Assembly: GCF_001767295.1 (NCBI RefSeq)
Contig: NZ_CP014944.1
Location: 1,302,001 to 1,366,000, forward strand
Length of the DNA stretch: 64,000 bases
Direction of reading: 5' to 3'
DNA from: Colwellia sp. PAMC 20917
Lineage (GTDB): Bacteria > Pseudomonadota > Gammaproteobacteria > Enterobacterales > Alteromonadaceae
This document shows, one piece after another, positions 30,261 to 38,601 of this stretch (its first letter is position 1; each line of letters opens with the position of its first letter). The notes beneath the pieces are model-generated. The model did no database searches. It saw nothing but the letters and a program-made list of their open reading frames with translations, and was not told the DNA's origin. The translations under genes were made by a program, and so were the position numbers.

Positions 30261-32401
30261 TAATTTGACTCCGTTACATAAAGGTATATTCTTGACGTTT
30301 CTAGGCTAACGCCTAACGGAATAATTTTCCCAGCTAATAGTTTTATCGTGGCAATCACTTCTGCTTCCTCTTCAACAGGCGGACAATCGCCTTCGCAAGG
30401 TTCTTGAGGCGCTTTTGGGTCTTTAGTAATAATAATTGAAGGAGTATCAGGAATGCCCGCCGCTATTTCCCATGTTCTCCAGTCATAGACAGTCGTGCCA
30501 AGCGCTAAGTCCACCGCATATAAAATACCAGAACCATCACTTAATTCACAACTGTCAGGATCTGCAGAGACCGCGGCAGGCGTAAATGAAGTGAAGTAAG
30601 CAACGCCATTAATAACAATGGCTGAGGCCGTATTTTTCTCACCATCACCAACGAAATCCATAAACCAACCTTTTTTATTACCAACGTTTATTTCGAGTGT
30701 CTGCAGATTTTCGGCAGTCAATGCCTGGCCAAACGGGTTGTTAGTGTAGTCATAAAGATCTGTCGCTAAAATAGCAACGGGTATTGCCAATTGTGGGTGC
30801 GTAGGTGAAGCAACAAATGATGTGGTTACAATATTGGCATCTTTAATCATGAAAAATTTATCGTCAGTATCATTGGCCGCAGGTGTTGAACGGTCGCCAC
30901 TACCAATAAGTATCGCTTCGTAGGGTCTTTCCTGTTTTGTTACCACGGTTGAACTAATACCATTAGCATCAACTAATGTAGTTTCTATCGTGTCTGAAAT
31001 ATACGTTCTAGCAATTGAAGGTTCGCTAAAAAAACGGCGATCTGTCGCATGAGTTGTTCCACCCAACTCAGCTAATTTAAAAGCAGTCCACGGCGATGTT
31101 CCACTAAAGGGAGCATTGCCTGGCATATCAACACGCCAAAAATTTCCACCTGTATCGCCAAAATAAAGACGATCGGTTAAGCCATCAGAATCGCTGTCTA
31201 AGATAGCGAGGCTAGAAGGCACGCTATCAGTTATCTCAGTAAATTGAGTATTAGTCGCACTCGTTGCATCAGGGCTTAAACTCCATTTTAGTACACCTGT
31301 TTCTGCGTCGACCATATATACAGCTCGGCCTAAGGTATCATCTGCACCAACGGTTAAGTTATCTTTAGTTGTGTCATACCCGCCAGCAAAAAAAAGTACA
31401 GGTTTTGGTGTACCATTTACTATATTAAGCGCTGAAAACCCTATTTTAGGTTGCGACCATGATTGTCCTAAATGGCTAAATCCTGGTGAGCTTGCATCTA
31501 GATGCCACAATAACTTAGGAGTATCTGGGTCACTAACATCCATAGCATAATATGAAGAGCCACCACGACGTAAACCAAAAAATATCCACGCTTTATCTCC
31601 ACTTGCGCTATCAATAGATCCATCACCATTGACGTCCAGTAAGTATGAAACGGCTGGGCTGTCTATGCCGTATGATTTACCTGATGACGTAAAGTTTTCA
31701 CGTAAAGTTTTTATTTTTGAAAAAAATTCTTTAGGCATAAAAGCCCAATTTTCATCAACTGTTGCTCCATTATCGTCAAACATATGTAAAACGCCGGCAT
31801 TGGTGCCAACGATTATGCGAATATCTTGATCATTACTTGCACCACCATAATTAATAACTAATGGTTTAGAGTGCAGTGGGTCACCAAAAACATCACTACG
31901 AATATCTGTGGTTGAACTATCGTTGTCTTCATCATCAACGTCAATTCCCTTGGCCCAATTGATCATGTTATCAATTTCATCAATTTCTGTAACCAATTCA
32001 CTTGCTAGCGTCGCTTCGTCACCGTAGGATGTTGCGGCATTCGTTCGTGTTAGTGGCATTAAGGCACCATCAACCCCAATATCACTGACAATAACGCGCG
32101 TAGATTTAGTACGTAACATTTCAGCTACGCCACCTTTTTTAACATCGTTACCATCTGGATTGGTATCTGTGCTCCAAAAGGTTTTGGCATTTTTTGAAAT
32201 ATTGCCATTATCATCAATAGCACCAGCACCCGTTCTATCGACTTGCTGGCCATCGGTCACTTTAAGTTTTTTTAAATTTCCTTGCCACCTTGCACCATGA
32301 TCAGGAACGAACATCGCATAATAAACTGAATCTAACGTTTCAGTTCTATCAAAATTATTTGAGGCAACCGAAGGAGCTGTAAAGCTAGTATTCACTTCCA
32401 A
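30260..32401 (-). CDS. pilY1: PilY1 C-terminal part (out of frame with the N-terminal part)
   Basis: This frame encodes the beta-propeller (Neisseria PilC/PilY1) domain: DVFGDPLHSKPLVINYGG, then the calcium loop DVNGDGSIDSASGD, further propeller strands (WIFFGLRRGGSSYYAMDVSD) and a second aspartate-rich loop DSDSDGLTDRLYFGDTGG. It has no start signal of its own; the TTG at 32401 is simply the first start-like codon, and the frame continues upstream to the G-tract at 32468-32476. One extra base in that tract joins it to the upstream ORF to give about 1,194 residues, normal for PilY1. In the state sequenced it should not be translated, except by slippage. Confidence 0.88.
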   Translation of the reverse strand: MEVNTSFTAPSVASNNFDRTETLDSVYYAMFVPDHGARWQGNLKKLKVTDGQQVDRTGAGAIDDNGNISKNAKTFWSTDTNPDGNDVKKGGVAEMLRTKSTRVIVSDIGVDGALMPLTRTNAATSYGDEATLASELVTEIDEIDNMINWAKGIDVDDEDNDSSTTDIRSDVFGDPLHSKPLVINYGGASNDQDIRIIVGTNAGVLHMFDDNGATVDENWAFMPKEFFSKIKTLRENFTSSGKSYGIDSPAVSYLLDVNGDGSIDSASGDKAWIFFGLRRGGSSYYAMDVSDPDTPKLLWHLDASSPGFSHLGQSWSQPKIGFSALNIVNGTPKPVLFFAGGYDTTKDNLTVGADDTLGRAVYMVDAETGVLKWSLSPDATSATNTQFTEITDSVPSSLAILDSDSDGLTDRLYFGDTGGNFWRVDMPGNAPFSGTSPWTAFKLAELGGTTHATDRRFFSEPSIARTYISDTIETTLVDANGISSTVVTKQERPYEAILIGSGDRSTPAANDTDDKFFMIKDANIVTTSFVASPTHPQLAIPVAILATDLYDYTNNPFGQALTAENLQTLEINVGNKKGWFMDFVGDGEKNTASAIVINGVAYFTSFTPAAVSADPDSCELSDGSGILYAVDLALGTTVYDWRTWEIAAGIPDTPSIIITKDPKAPQEPCEGDCPPVEEEAEVIATIKLLAGKIIPLGVSLETSRIYLYVTESN

Positions 32402-32409
32402 AATATTGG

Positions 32410-33843
32410 TTAATGCCGATTGAAGTGAAGCCAGTAAGGCACTGGGATCTTTAGCCGGGTAATATTGCCCCCCCCCAATTTTGCAGCTTCACGTAATAAC
32501 GCTCCCGCATCATCAATAGCATCTTGGCCAAACCCTATAGTAAAGAGTGTTGATGATTGCACATCAGGTAAGGTGCTATGTAAATCATGGGTGTGCATCC
32601 AACCCGCAAGTGCCGCTAAATAGTTGTTAGTACCGTTAACGTTAAACGGTAGGCCGATATCAGGTAAGCTTTGAATATAAGTGTTAGCGGCAAGATCCCT
32701 AGTCGGCTCACCATCTGTAATCATAATCACATAAACTTCATTAGTACATGAATTAAAGGGTGATTGATAAACCCCCTCATCTTCAATTGAGGTATCTCTT
32801 GGCGGTGTATTACCACGATAAGTATTACCATCATAATTTGAATCATTATCACCAAAATCTACTGACATACCTCCAAAGTAGCGCGAAGCCTCATAAAGTG
32901 ATTCACATAATGGCGTATTCGTTTCACCATCAATATCTAAATCAATAATATTTACTAATTCAGCGCGAGCTGCTGCGGTCATTTCTTGGATACCAAAAAC
33001 AATTCTGCCACCATCGCGAACAAATTCGCCAGAATGATTATAATTAAAAACTTGTAAACCAAAATCAACAGAAGGTGCCGATTCAATTAAATCAGTAACC
33101 GTATCTTGTGCTATTTCTAAACGGGTGCGATTAACCTGCTCAAGCGTTTCACTGTTTGCCCAACGCAAATAGTTGTCGGTATAAAGTGTAACAACCTCAC
33201 CCGACCAAATAACATTTGAATTATTGGCGTTTGCCGTATAATAAACAGGACTTTCTTTCGAACCCTCACCATCGATGGGAAAGCCATCGGGTAAATCAAC
33301 GACAGAACCGTTATTTGTTTTTATACCTGCATTAACCTCAGGGTTTGCAGGCACTAAATTAACATCATCTTCGCAGTCAATTACCTCAATATTAGCGCCA
33401 TTGTTATCGGGGATCTCTTGCCAACTTCCTGAGTTTCCTTGAAAAGCATATTCACGAATGTGTCCGGTATAAAAGCCAACAGATGCTAAACGTTCACGGG
33501 CAGTTGCACAGCTATTAATAGCATCAAGAAAACGGCGCCTTTCATGAGAACTATCGGGAACAAGGGAAGAAGAGCCATCAATGCCACCTCGAGTAAAATA
33601 AATAAATTTATCTGATAAGGAGTTATCGCTTCCAACCGCGGGGTAAACTGTATTAGGATCATAAGGTTCATCGACTGACTCTAAACTATTCATGCTGCCA
33701 GAATTATCAAAAATAATCAGTACTTGTGGTTTATTACCGGTACGCTGTGCTGCATCACCAATATACAGTTCGATATCTTCACTATAAGAAGCAAGAGATG
33801 TAAATATCAATGCGCTACATAATAATAATTTTTTCATGATCAA
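32410..33843 (-). CDS. pilY1: PilY1 N-terminal part with von Willebrand A domain (ends early by frameshift)
   Basis: 477 residues: a signal peptide (KKLLLCSALIFTSLASYS), then a VWA domain with the MIDAS motif DNSGSM at 46-51, and a SPFNSCTNEVYVIMITDGEPTRD stretch near residue 380. PilY1 is the tip-associated adhesin/mechanosensor and assembly factor of type IV pili. After about residue 455 (EAAKLGGG) the frame runs into an unrelated 20-residue tail ending YWLHFNRH. In the next frame the sequence reads GQYYPAKDPSALLASLQSAL, exactly what a VWA end should look like, so the break is at the nine-base G run. It overlaps pilX by 4 bases. Confidence 0.88.
   Translation of the reverse strand: MIMKKLLLCSALIFTSLASYSEDIELYIGDAAQRTGNKPQVLIIFDNSGSMNSLESVDEPYDPNTVYPAVGSDNSLSDKFIYFTRGGIDGSSSLVPDSSHERRRFLDAINSCATARERLASVGFYTGHIREYAFQGNSGSWQEIPDNNGANIEVIDCEDDVNLVPANPEVNAGIKTNNGSVVDLPDGFPIDGEGSKESPVYYTANANNSNVIWSGEVVTLYTDNYLRWANSETLEQVNRTRLEIAQDTVTDLIESAPSVDFGLQVFNYNHSGEFVRDGGRIVFGIQEMTAAARAELVNIIDLDIDGETNTPLCESLYEASRYFGGMSVDFGDNDSNYDGNTYRGNTPPRDTSIEDEGVYQSPFNSCTNEVYVIMITDGEPTRDLAANTYIQSLPDIGLPFNVNGTNNYLAALAGWMHTHDLHSTLPDVQSSTLFTIGFGQDAIDDAGALLREAAKLGGGNITRLKIPVPYWLHFNRH
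32468..32476 (-). repeat. Nine-G homopolymer at the pilY1 frameshift
   Basis: The plus strand has nine C (nine G in the coding strand). With nine, PilY1 stops about 22 codons later. Ten (or seven) would restore the whole protein. Such tracts are typical slippage sites; a sequencing or assembly error is the other explanation. Confidence 0.92.
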
Positions 33844-34361
33844 TTCCCCACATTAAGTAGTTGTTGCGATACACCAGAATTAACTTCTATGGTGCTTTTG
33901 TTGGTGCGACCATACAGTCGAGTGACCTGCACTTTAAGTACATTACACTTAAATACCTGTACGGAAGAAGCTGCTCGAGAGTGGGGGCAATCGGCTGCAA
34001 TCTTATACGGATTAGCCAGTGTAATTTCTGCACTGGTATTACTTGCACTACTCACTACGGGTGAGAGTGGAAATTTGGCGATTTCAGAAGCAAAAGCATT
34101 GGTTCCACTTATTTGCGTGACTTCTTTATAAATAACTTCATCAATAGTACTAACCGCTTCTTGGGTAGCAACCACCTTTTCTTCACTTGCTCCTGACATT
34201 TTCATATCAATAGTGGTATTTTGCATTAAAGCGGCAGCAACAGCGGTTAAAGCAATCAAAAAAACTAGTGAAACGATTAGCACAACACCGCTTTGTTTGT
34301 GACCTAGTTTTAAATTACCAGAATAAATTAAACAACGGTTTCTTATAACTTTTATGGCCAT
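33840..34361 (-). CDS. pilX: Type IV pilus minor pilin PilX
   Basis: The 173-residue protein has an unusually long leader (about 27 residues) and then KQSG|VVLIVSLVFLIALTAVAAALMQNT, followed by TTIDMKMSGASEEKVVATQEA. This is the PilX N-domain pattern (hydrophobic residues where most pilins have Glu5). It is located between pilW and pilY1, with 10-base and 4-base overlaps respectively. It belongs to the tip complex primed by PilV, PilW and FimU/T proteins. Confidence 0.9.
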   Translation of the reverse strand: MAIKVIRNRCLIYSGNLKLGHKQSGVVLIVSLVFLIALTAVAAALMQNTTIDMKMSGASEEKVVATQEAVSTIDEVIYKEVTQISGTNAFASEIAKFPLSPVVSSASNTSAEITLANPYKIAADCPHSRAASSVQVFKCNVLKVQVTRLYGRTNKSTIEVNSGVSQQLLNVGN

Positions 34362-35347
34362 GAGTCGACCCTCGCATTGTAAAGTGTGATGGTAGAGCTA
34401 AATAATAAACGTCGATAATTATCCCCTTTACCTTCACCATCGATAAAGTTGATAGGAAGATCACCAAGCTGATAAGTGTTAAGATTTTCATAATCTCTGT
34501 CAGGCAAGATATTTCGCGCTAAGACAAAAATCTTTACGGCAAGTATCCGTACATTACTTTCATTATCCCAGTAAGCTGTTGTCATGTTATCTGCAGAAAT
34601 AAAAGCATTGACGATACCGTTGTTGGTCGTATCTACACCGTACATAAAACGGATGTATTCAATGCCTTCAACGACCATATCAAGATTCATCACCGAAGCT
34701 TTATTTTGTAATCGACCTTGCACTAGAACCGGCACTTTATTGGTGCCTTGATTGTCTTCACGCACATAGTAAATGTGCTGCTGATATTCCCAGATCTGGC
34801 CCAAATTTAGTGTTGGTATGGCAGCGCCACCCGCAAATATCGCAGCCGTATTAGGGTTTGAAATGATATAGTAATTATCACTAGAAATATCGGCTAGCGC
34901 TGTCGTTGATGAAACAGCCCTTTTTAATTGCAATACATCGGAATTAATTTTAGCGTTGGTAATACAGCCCATTAAGTTGACATTGTTGACTCTTTTCCCC
35001 CACAAGGTTCTAAAATGGCCAATAGCTGCAGGAAAACTGGCATTATTTACGCCTTCACCAATACAATCACCAGAAACTGTTGATGGTAAAGGTGAACTTA
35101 CCAAGCCACTTACATCGAGGTTTCCTGATAAGTCGCCCCAAAAGCTTTGTCGTAATAAGTCATCACTGAGTAAGCTAATCGCATACCTGCCATTTTCTTG
35201 TAACTCTCCATAACTGGTGGTCTCAACAGTGGTCGTTTTCATACCAACAAAAACACTTAATATACCTAACAGCAACATTAAACCTACCGCAAGCGATATA
35301 AATATTTCGATTAAACTAAAACCTCGTTGAGCATTAACCATTATCAT
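34352..35347 (-). CDS. pilW: Type IV pilus minor pilin PilW
   Basis: The 331 residues have leader MIMVNAQRG, cleavage before FSLIEIFISLAVGLMLLLGI, and the large globular domain of PilW with the early segment YGELQENGRYAISLLSDDL characteristic of the family. Cysteines in GDCIGEG and MGCITNA may form a disulfide. It overlaps pilX by ten bases. 83 non-coding bases separate it from pilV, so an internal start of transcription there is possible. Confidence 0.92.
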   Translation of the reverse strand: MIMVNAQRGFSLIEIFISLAVGLMLLLGILSVFVGMKTTTVETTSYGELQENGRYAISLLSDDLLRQSFWGDLSGNLDVSGLVSSPLPSTVSGDCIGEGVNNASFPAAIGHFRTLWGKRVNNVNLMGCITNAKINSDVLQLKRAVSSTTALADISSDNYYIISNPNTAAIFAGGAAIPTLNLGQIWEYQQHIYYVREDNQGTNKVPVLVQGRLQNKASVMNLDMVVEGIEYIRFMYGVDTTNNGIVNAFISADNMTTAYWDNESNVRILAVKIFVLARNILPDRDYENLNTYQLGDLPINFIDGEGKGDNYRRLLFSSTITLYNARVDSWP

Positions 35348-35430
35348 CTCTTACTAAAAAAAATCAATATTATCTATAATTCGAAGCATTAACATCACGA
35401 TGAACGTTAACAGTGATTGCTTTGCTTGCC

Positions 35431-36048
35431 TTAATATATAAAAGCTTCAACCGTAACTTGTCGACGTTTACTGGTACTTGTACCACAGGCGTTGGCCAGT
35501 GTTGCAGCTGCAGAACTATTGTTATCGGCGTCATAACCATCAGCCGTTGCGACTCTGCCCTGCCAGCTGATCACAACAGTAACTGCATTTTTATTATGAT
35601 CAATACAACCGACAGCACCAACTAAGCCACCAGTATTTTTACCACCAGCAGTAACATCAGCGCCCATAAGTTTGACTTCCCATTCATACAAATCATTGGT
35701 TGTCATTTGTGCACTTGTACACAAAGAAGCAACTGAATTACACCTAACGTCAGCGTCAGGCGGAGTATTCAATGCTGCGCCATAAACACCTTGATAACTC
35801 TCTAAAGTAAGAATATCAGAATCATTACTGCGCATTCGTTCGATAATATCTTGAGCTAACGCAGAGGCTACAGAGCGTTGCATCGCATCAAAACTGCCTT
35901 TCTTAGCTGACGCCTGCATGGCAACCGCACCAAAAATACCCGTCACTAAAATAACTAAAGCGACTAAAACCTCTATTAGTGTCATGCCCTTTTGTATTTG
36001 GGCTGGTTTTCTTTTAGGATAACTCGTCCTAAGTGTGCTGTTACCCAT
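35431..36048 (-). CDS. pilV: Type IV pilus minor pilin PilV
   Basis: The 205 residues have leader ending AQIQKG, cleavage before MTLIEVLVALVILVTGIFGAVAMQ, and the family segment SVASALAQDIIERMRSNDSDI. Several cysteines (RCNSVASLC, GCIDHN, NACGTS) suggest two disulfides. AAGGAGT lies seven bases before the ATG. It is the first gene of the minor pilin operon; fimU, usually before it, is absent here and may be replaced by the two fimT-like genes at the far end. Confidence 0.92.
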   Translation of the reverse strand: MGNSTLRTSYPKRKPAQIQKGMTLIEVLVALVILVTGIFGAVAMQASAKKGSFDAMQRSVASALAQDIIERMRSNDSDILTLESYQGVYGAALNTPPDADVRCNSVASLCTSAQMTTNDLYEWEVKLMGADVTAGGKNTGGLVGAVGCIDHNKNAVTVVISWQGRVATADGYDADNNSSAAATLANACGTSTSKRRQVTVEAFIY

Positions 36049-36444
36049 GAGACTCCTTAATACACTGACAAAAATTGCTGACTACCCAGAAAAATAATGC
36101 TTTAAAATATAGAGTGAATGGGAGATAAATAAAAGAAACAGCATTGATGAGTATACTTTTAAGTGACAAACACAAAACAGACCCAAATAGAATTTTAAAG
36201 GCGAGGAGAAGCGAAACTAAGCGTAGCGCTAAGAATTCGATTGAGAACTTATATGTGTTAAAAATCACTAACGTGAACCGCATTAACTCATACCTTAAAA
36301 ATCTATTATTGAATAGCCTATTTACATAGTGACTATTCAGAATAATAAGGTTAAGTCATGAAGATTGTTATTAAAATGCTTTAAATTTAAGCACTCATAT
36401 AACGGATAAAATTACATTCAACCACTTAACCTGATATTTTAAGA
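36049..36444. other. Intergenic region between pilV and ispH
   Basis: About 400 AT-rich bases. It should carry the pil operon promoter; CTATATTTTAA-like sequence on the minus strand near 36105-36115 is a possible -10 but no convincing partner is seen. No sigma-54 -24/-12 element was recognised. Short frames here have no supported coding features. Confidence 0.4.
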
Positions 36445-37374
36445 TTAGCGCAATTCTATAGGTACCGCAAATACTGTGTTCTCTTCACGGCCAGGATATT
36501 CGATAACCTCTTGACCACCAAAGTCTTTTAGTGCGTCAATAACTTGTTGGATAAGTATTGCGGGGGCAGAAGCGCCTGCAGTAACACCAATTTTATTAAC
36601 ATTTTCAAGCCATTGTGGTTGAATATCGGCAAAAGTATCAATCAGGTAGGAAGGTGTGCCCAACTTCTCAGAGAGTTCACGTAAGCGATTAGAGTTAGAG
36701 CTATTTTTGGCGCCAACAACTAACAGTAAATCAACTTGTGCAGAAATAGTGCGTACCGCGTCTTGACGATTTTGTGTTGCATAACAAATATCGTCCTTGC
36801 GGGGGCCTTTAATTAAAGCGAACTTATTTCTCAACGCGTCAATAACTTCTGACGTATCATCAATGGATAAAGTCGTTTGACTACAATAATACAATTGAGT
36901 AGGGTCTTTTACTTCAAGTGTTGCTACATCAGCAACAGACTCAACTAAATATATTCCCCCTTGCTCACTCTCATATTGTCCCATCGTACCCTCAACTTCA
37001 GGGTGTCCAGCGTGACCAATAAGAATGCATTCAATATTTTTACGACTGGTACGTGACACTTCCATATGTACTTTCGTCACTAACGGACAAGTAGCGTCAA
37101 ATACTTTTAGACCACGGTCTTTAGCTTGTTTACGTACCGCTTTAGAGACGCCATGAGCACTAAAAATAACGGTATTATCGTCAGGAACTTCAAAAAGTTC
37201 ATCAACAAATATCGCGCCGCGGTCTTTTAAGCCATCAACAACAAACTTGTTATGTACGACTTCGTGGCGTACATAAATGGGCGCACCAAATAAGTCTAAC
37301 GCGCGGTCTACGATACTAATCGCTCGGTCTACGCCAGCACAAAAACCACGAGGGTTAGCTAAAATAATTTCCAT
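36445..37374 (-). CDS. ispH: 4-hydroxy-3-methylbut-2-enyl diphosphate reductase
   Basis: The last enzyme of the MEP isoprenoid route, a 4Fe-4S protein making IPP and DMAPP. The three cluster cysteines are in GFCAGVDRA (C12), [10 protein letters not shown] (about 96) and ICYATQNRQ (about 197). The full-length 309 residues also have the AHGVSKAVR and [14 protein letters not shown] motifs. It is the last gene of the ileS-lspA-fkpB-ispH order widespread in gammaproteobacteria, 41 bases after fkpB. Confidence 0.97.
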   Translation of the reverse strand: MEIILANPRGFCAGVDRAISIVDRALDLFGAPIYVRHEVVHNKFVVDGLKDRGAIFVDELFEVPDDNTVIFSAHGVSKAVRKQAKDRGLKVFDATCPLVTKVHMEVSRTSRKNIECILIGHAGHPEVEGTMGQYESEQGGIYLVESVADVATLEVKDPTQLYYCSQTTLSIDDTSEVIDALRNKFALIKGPRKDDICYATQNRQDAVRTISAQVDLLLVVGAKNSSNSNRLRELSEKLGTPSYLIDTFADIQPQWLENVNKIGVTAGASAPAILIQQVIDALKDFGGQEVIEYPGREENTVFAVPIELR

Positions 37375-37415
37375 AATTTGTTCCTGAGAGACTCAAAAGT
37401 CCTAAGAGTTAACGA

Positions 37416-37850
37416 TTATAAAACTTCAACAACGTCAATAACAAATGTTACTGCTTGTCCCGCTAGCGGATGATTAAAGTCAATAGTGACCGATGTACCG
37501 ATCACTTCTTTGACCATACCAGGTAACTCTATATTGCCAGGTTGTGTGAAAGTAATGATACTGCCCACTTCTGCTGGTACGTCACTACCAAATTTATCTG
37601 CATCAACGTAATGGAAATTATCTGGATTAGGTTCGCCAAAGGCATCTTTTGCTTCGAGGGTAAATTCTTTAGAATCTCCAGCGGCAAGGCCTAACAATTG
37701 CGCTTCAAAGGCAGGAGAAATACTGGCATCACCCATAATAATTTTAGCAGGCTTTTTGTTTACTTTGGTACTGTCTGCCGCTGAGCCATCAGATAATTTC
37801 ATGGTAATATGAGCGATAACTTCAGATTTATCAGTAATTAACATTGTCAT
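37416..37850 (-). CDS. fkpB: FKBP-type peptidyl-prolyl isomerase FkpB (SlpA)
   Basis: 144 residues with the SlyD/FkpB layout: the split FKBP domain (VIAHITMKLSDGSAADST ... IIMGDASISPAFEAQLLGLAAGD) and the inserted IF domain (AFGEPNPDNFHYVDADKF ... VKEVIGTSVTIDFNHPLAGQ). Cytoplasmic folding helper. There is no histidine-rich tail, which separates it from SlyD. It lies between lspA (12 bases) and ispH, as in E. coli. The second Met (residue 3) is an alternative start. Confidence 0.93.
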   Translation of the reverse strand: MTMLITDKSEVIAHITMKLSDGSAADSTKVNKKPAKIIMGDASISPAFEAQLLGLAAGDSKEFTLEAKDAFGEPNPDNFHYVDADKFGSDVPAEVGSIITFTQPGNIELPGMVKEVIGTSVTIDFNHPLAGQAVTFVIDVVEVL

Positions 37851-37862
37851 TTTATTTCTCGT

Positions 37863-38384
37863 CTAATTTGTCTTAGTAATTTCAGTTTTCTTGGCTGAAT
37901 CACCATTTTTAAAGGAATCAAAAATCATCAATGCCGCGCCAATAAAAATAGCAGAGTCTGCGACATTAAAGGCTGGCCAATGATTATCGGCAATATAAAA
38001 GTCTAAAAAGTCGATAACATAGCCAAATAATGCCCGGTCAATTAAGTTGCCCACTGCGCCACTGAGCATAAACGCTAAAGCGATACTTAATAGTGCATTA
38101 TTCTTTGGCGTTTTAGCCAACCACACTAAAAAAACCACACTGGCAATAGCAGCAATAATGGTAAAGAACCAACGTTGCCAACCGTCTTGGTCGGCAAGAA
38201 AGCTAAAGGCTGCCCCTGGGTTTTGTACATATCTCAAATCAAAGAAAGGTAAAATGTTCATCGACTCATATAAATCAAATGAGTTAACAACCAGTTGCTT
38301 GGTTACTTGATCAATAATCAAAAATAAAACGGTTAACCATAACCATTTAAAACCCGTTTCTGTAAAAAGTTTATTAATTTTCAT
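37863..38384 (-). CDS. lspA: Lipoprotein signal peptidase
   Basis: Inner-membrane aspartyl protease that removes the signal peptide of lipoproteins after Lgt. 173 residues, four membrane segments. The catalytic aspartates lie in NLIDRALFGYVIDFLDFY and FNVADSAIFIGA, and the conserved YVQNPGAAFSFLAD is present. In the ribF-ileS-lspA-fkpB-ispH series. The 217-base gap to ileS may allow a separate promoter. Confidence 0.96.
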   Translation of the reverse strand: MKINKLFTETGFKWLWLTVLFLIIDQVTKQLVVNSFDLYESMNILPFFDLRYVQNPGAAFSFLADQDGWQRWFFTIIAAIASVVFLVWLAKTPKNNALLSIALAFMLSGAVGNLIDRALFGYVIDFLDFYIADNHWPAFNVADSAIFIGAALMIFDSFKNGDSAKKTEITKTN

Positions 38385-38601
38385 ATTTCTACTGTGCTAA
38401 TAGTTGTTGTTATATAACTAATGAGATAGTTAGCATGTTTTGTGAATGTCTGACTAAGGCTTTTCAACAAAACTAATCGATGAAATATTGGCTTATTCAA
38501 AGCTAGTTCATTCAAGAATAAAGCTAAAGCACACAGCTTAGTTAACTAGCTGAGTACTTTTCTGCAATTCTTGGATGAAATAGCAAAGAATACACAAATA
38601 T

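Noticed and set aside
36041-36283. An 80-residue hydrophobic minus-strand frame upstream of pilV
   Set aside because: It overlaps the pilV start, is AT-driven in composition, has only a weak ribosome site and no recognisable family. It more likely is promoter DNA.
36144-36329. A 61-residue plus-strand frame in the pilV-ispH gap
   Set aside because: No ribosome site, no family resemblance, and it overlaps another chance frame on the other strand.
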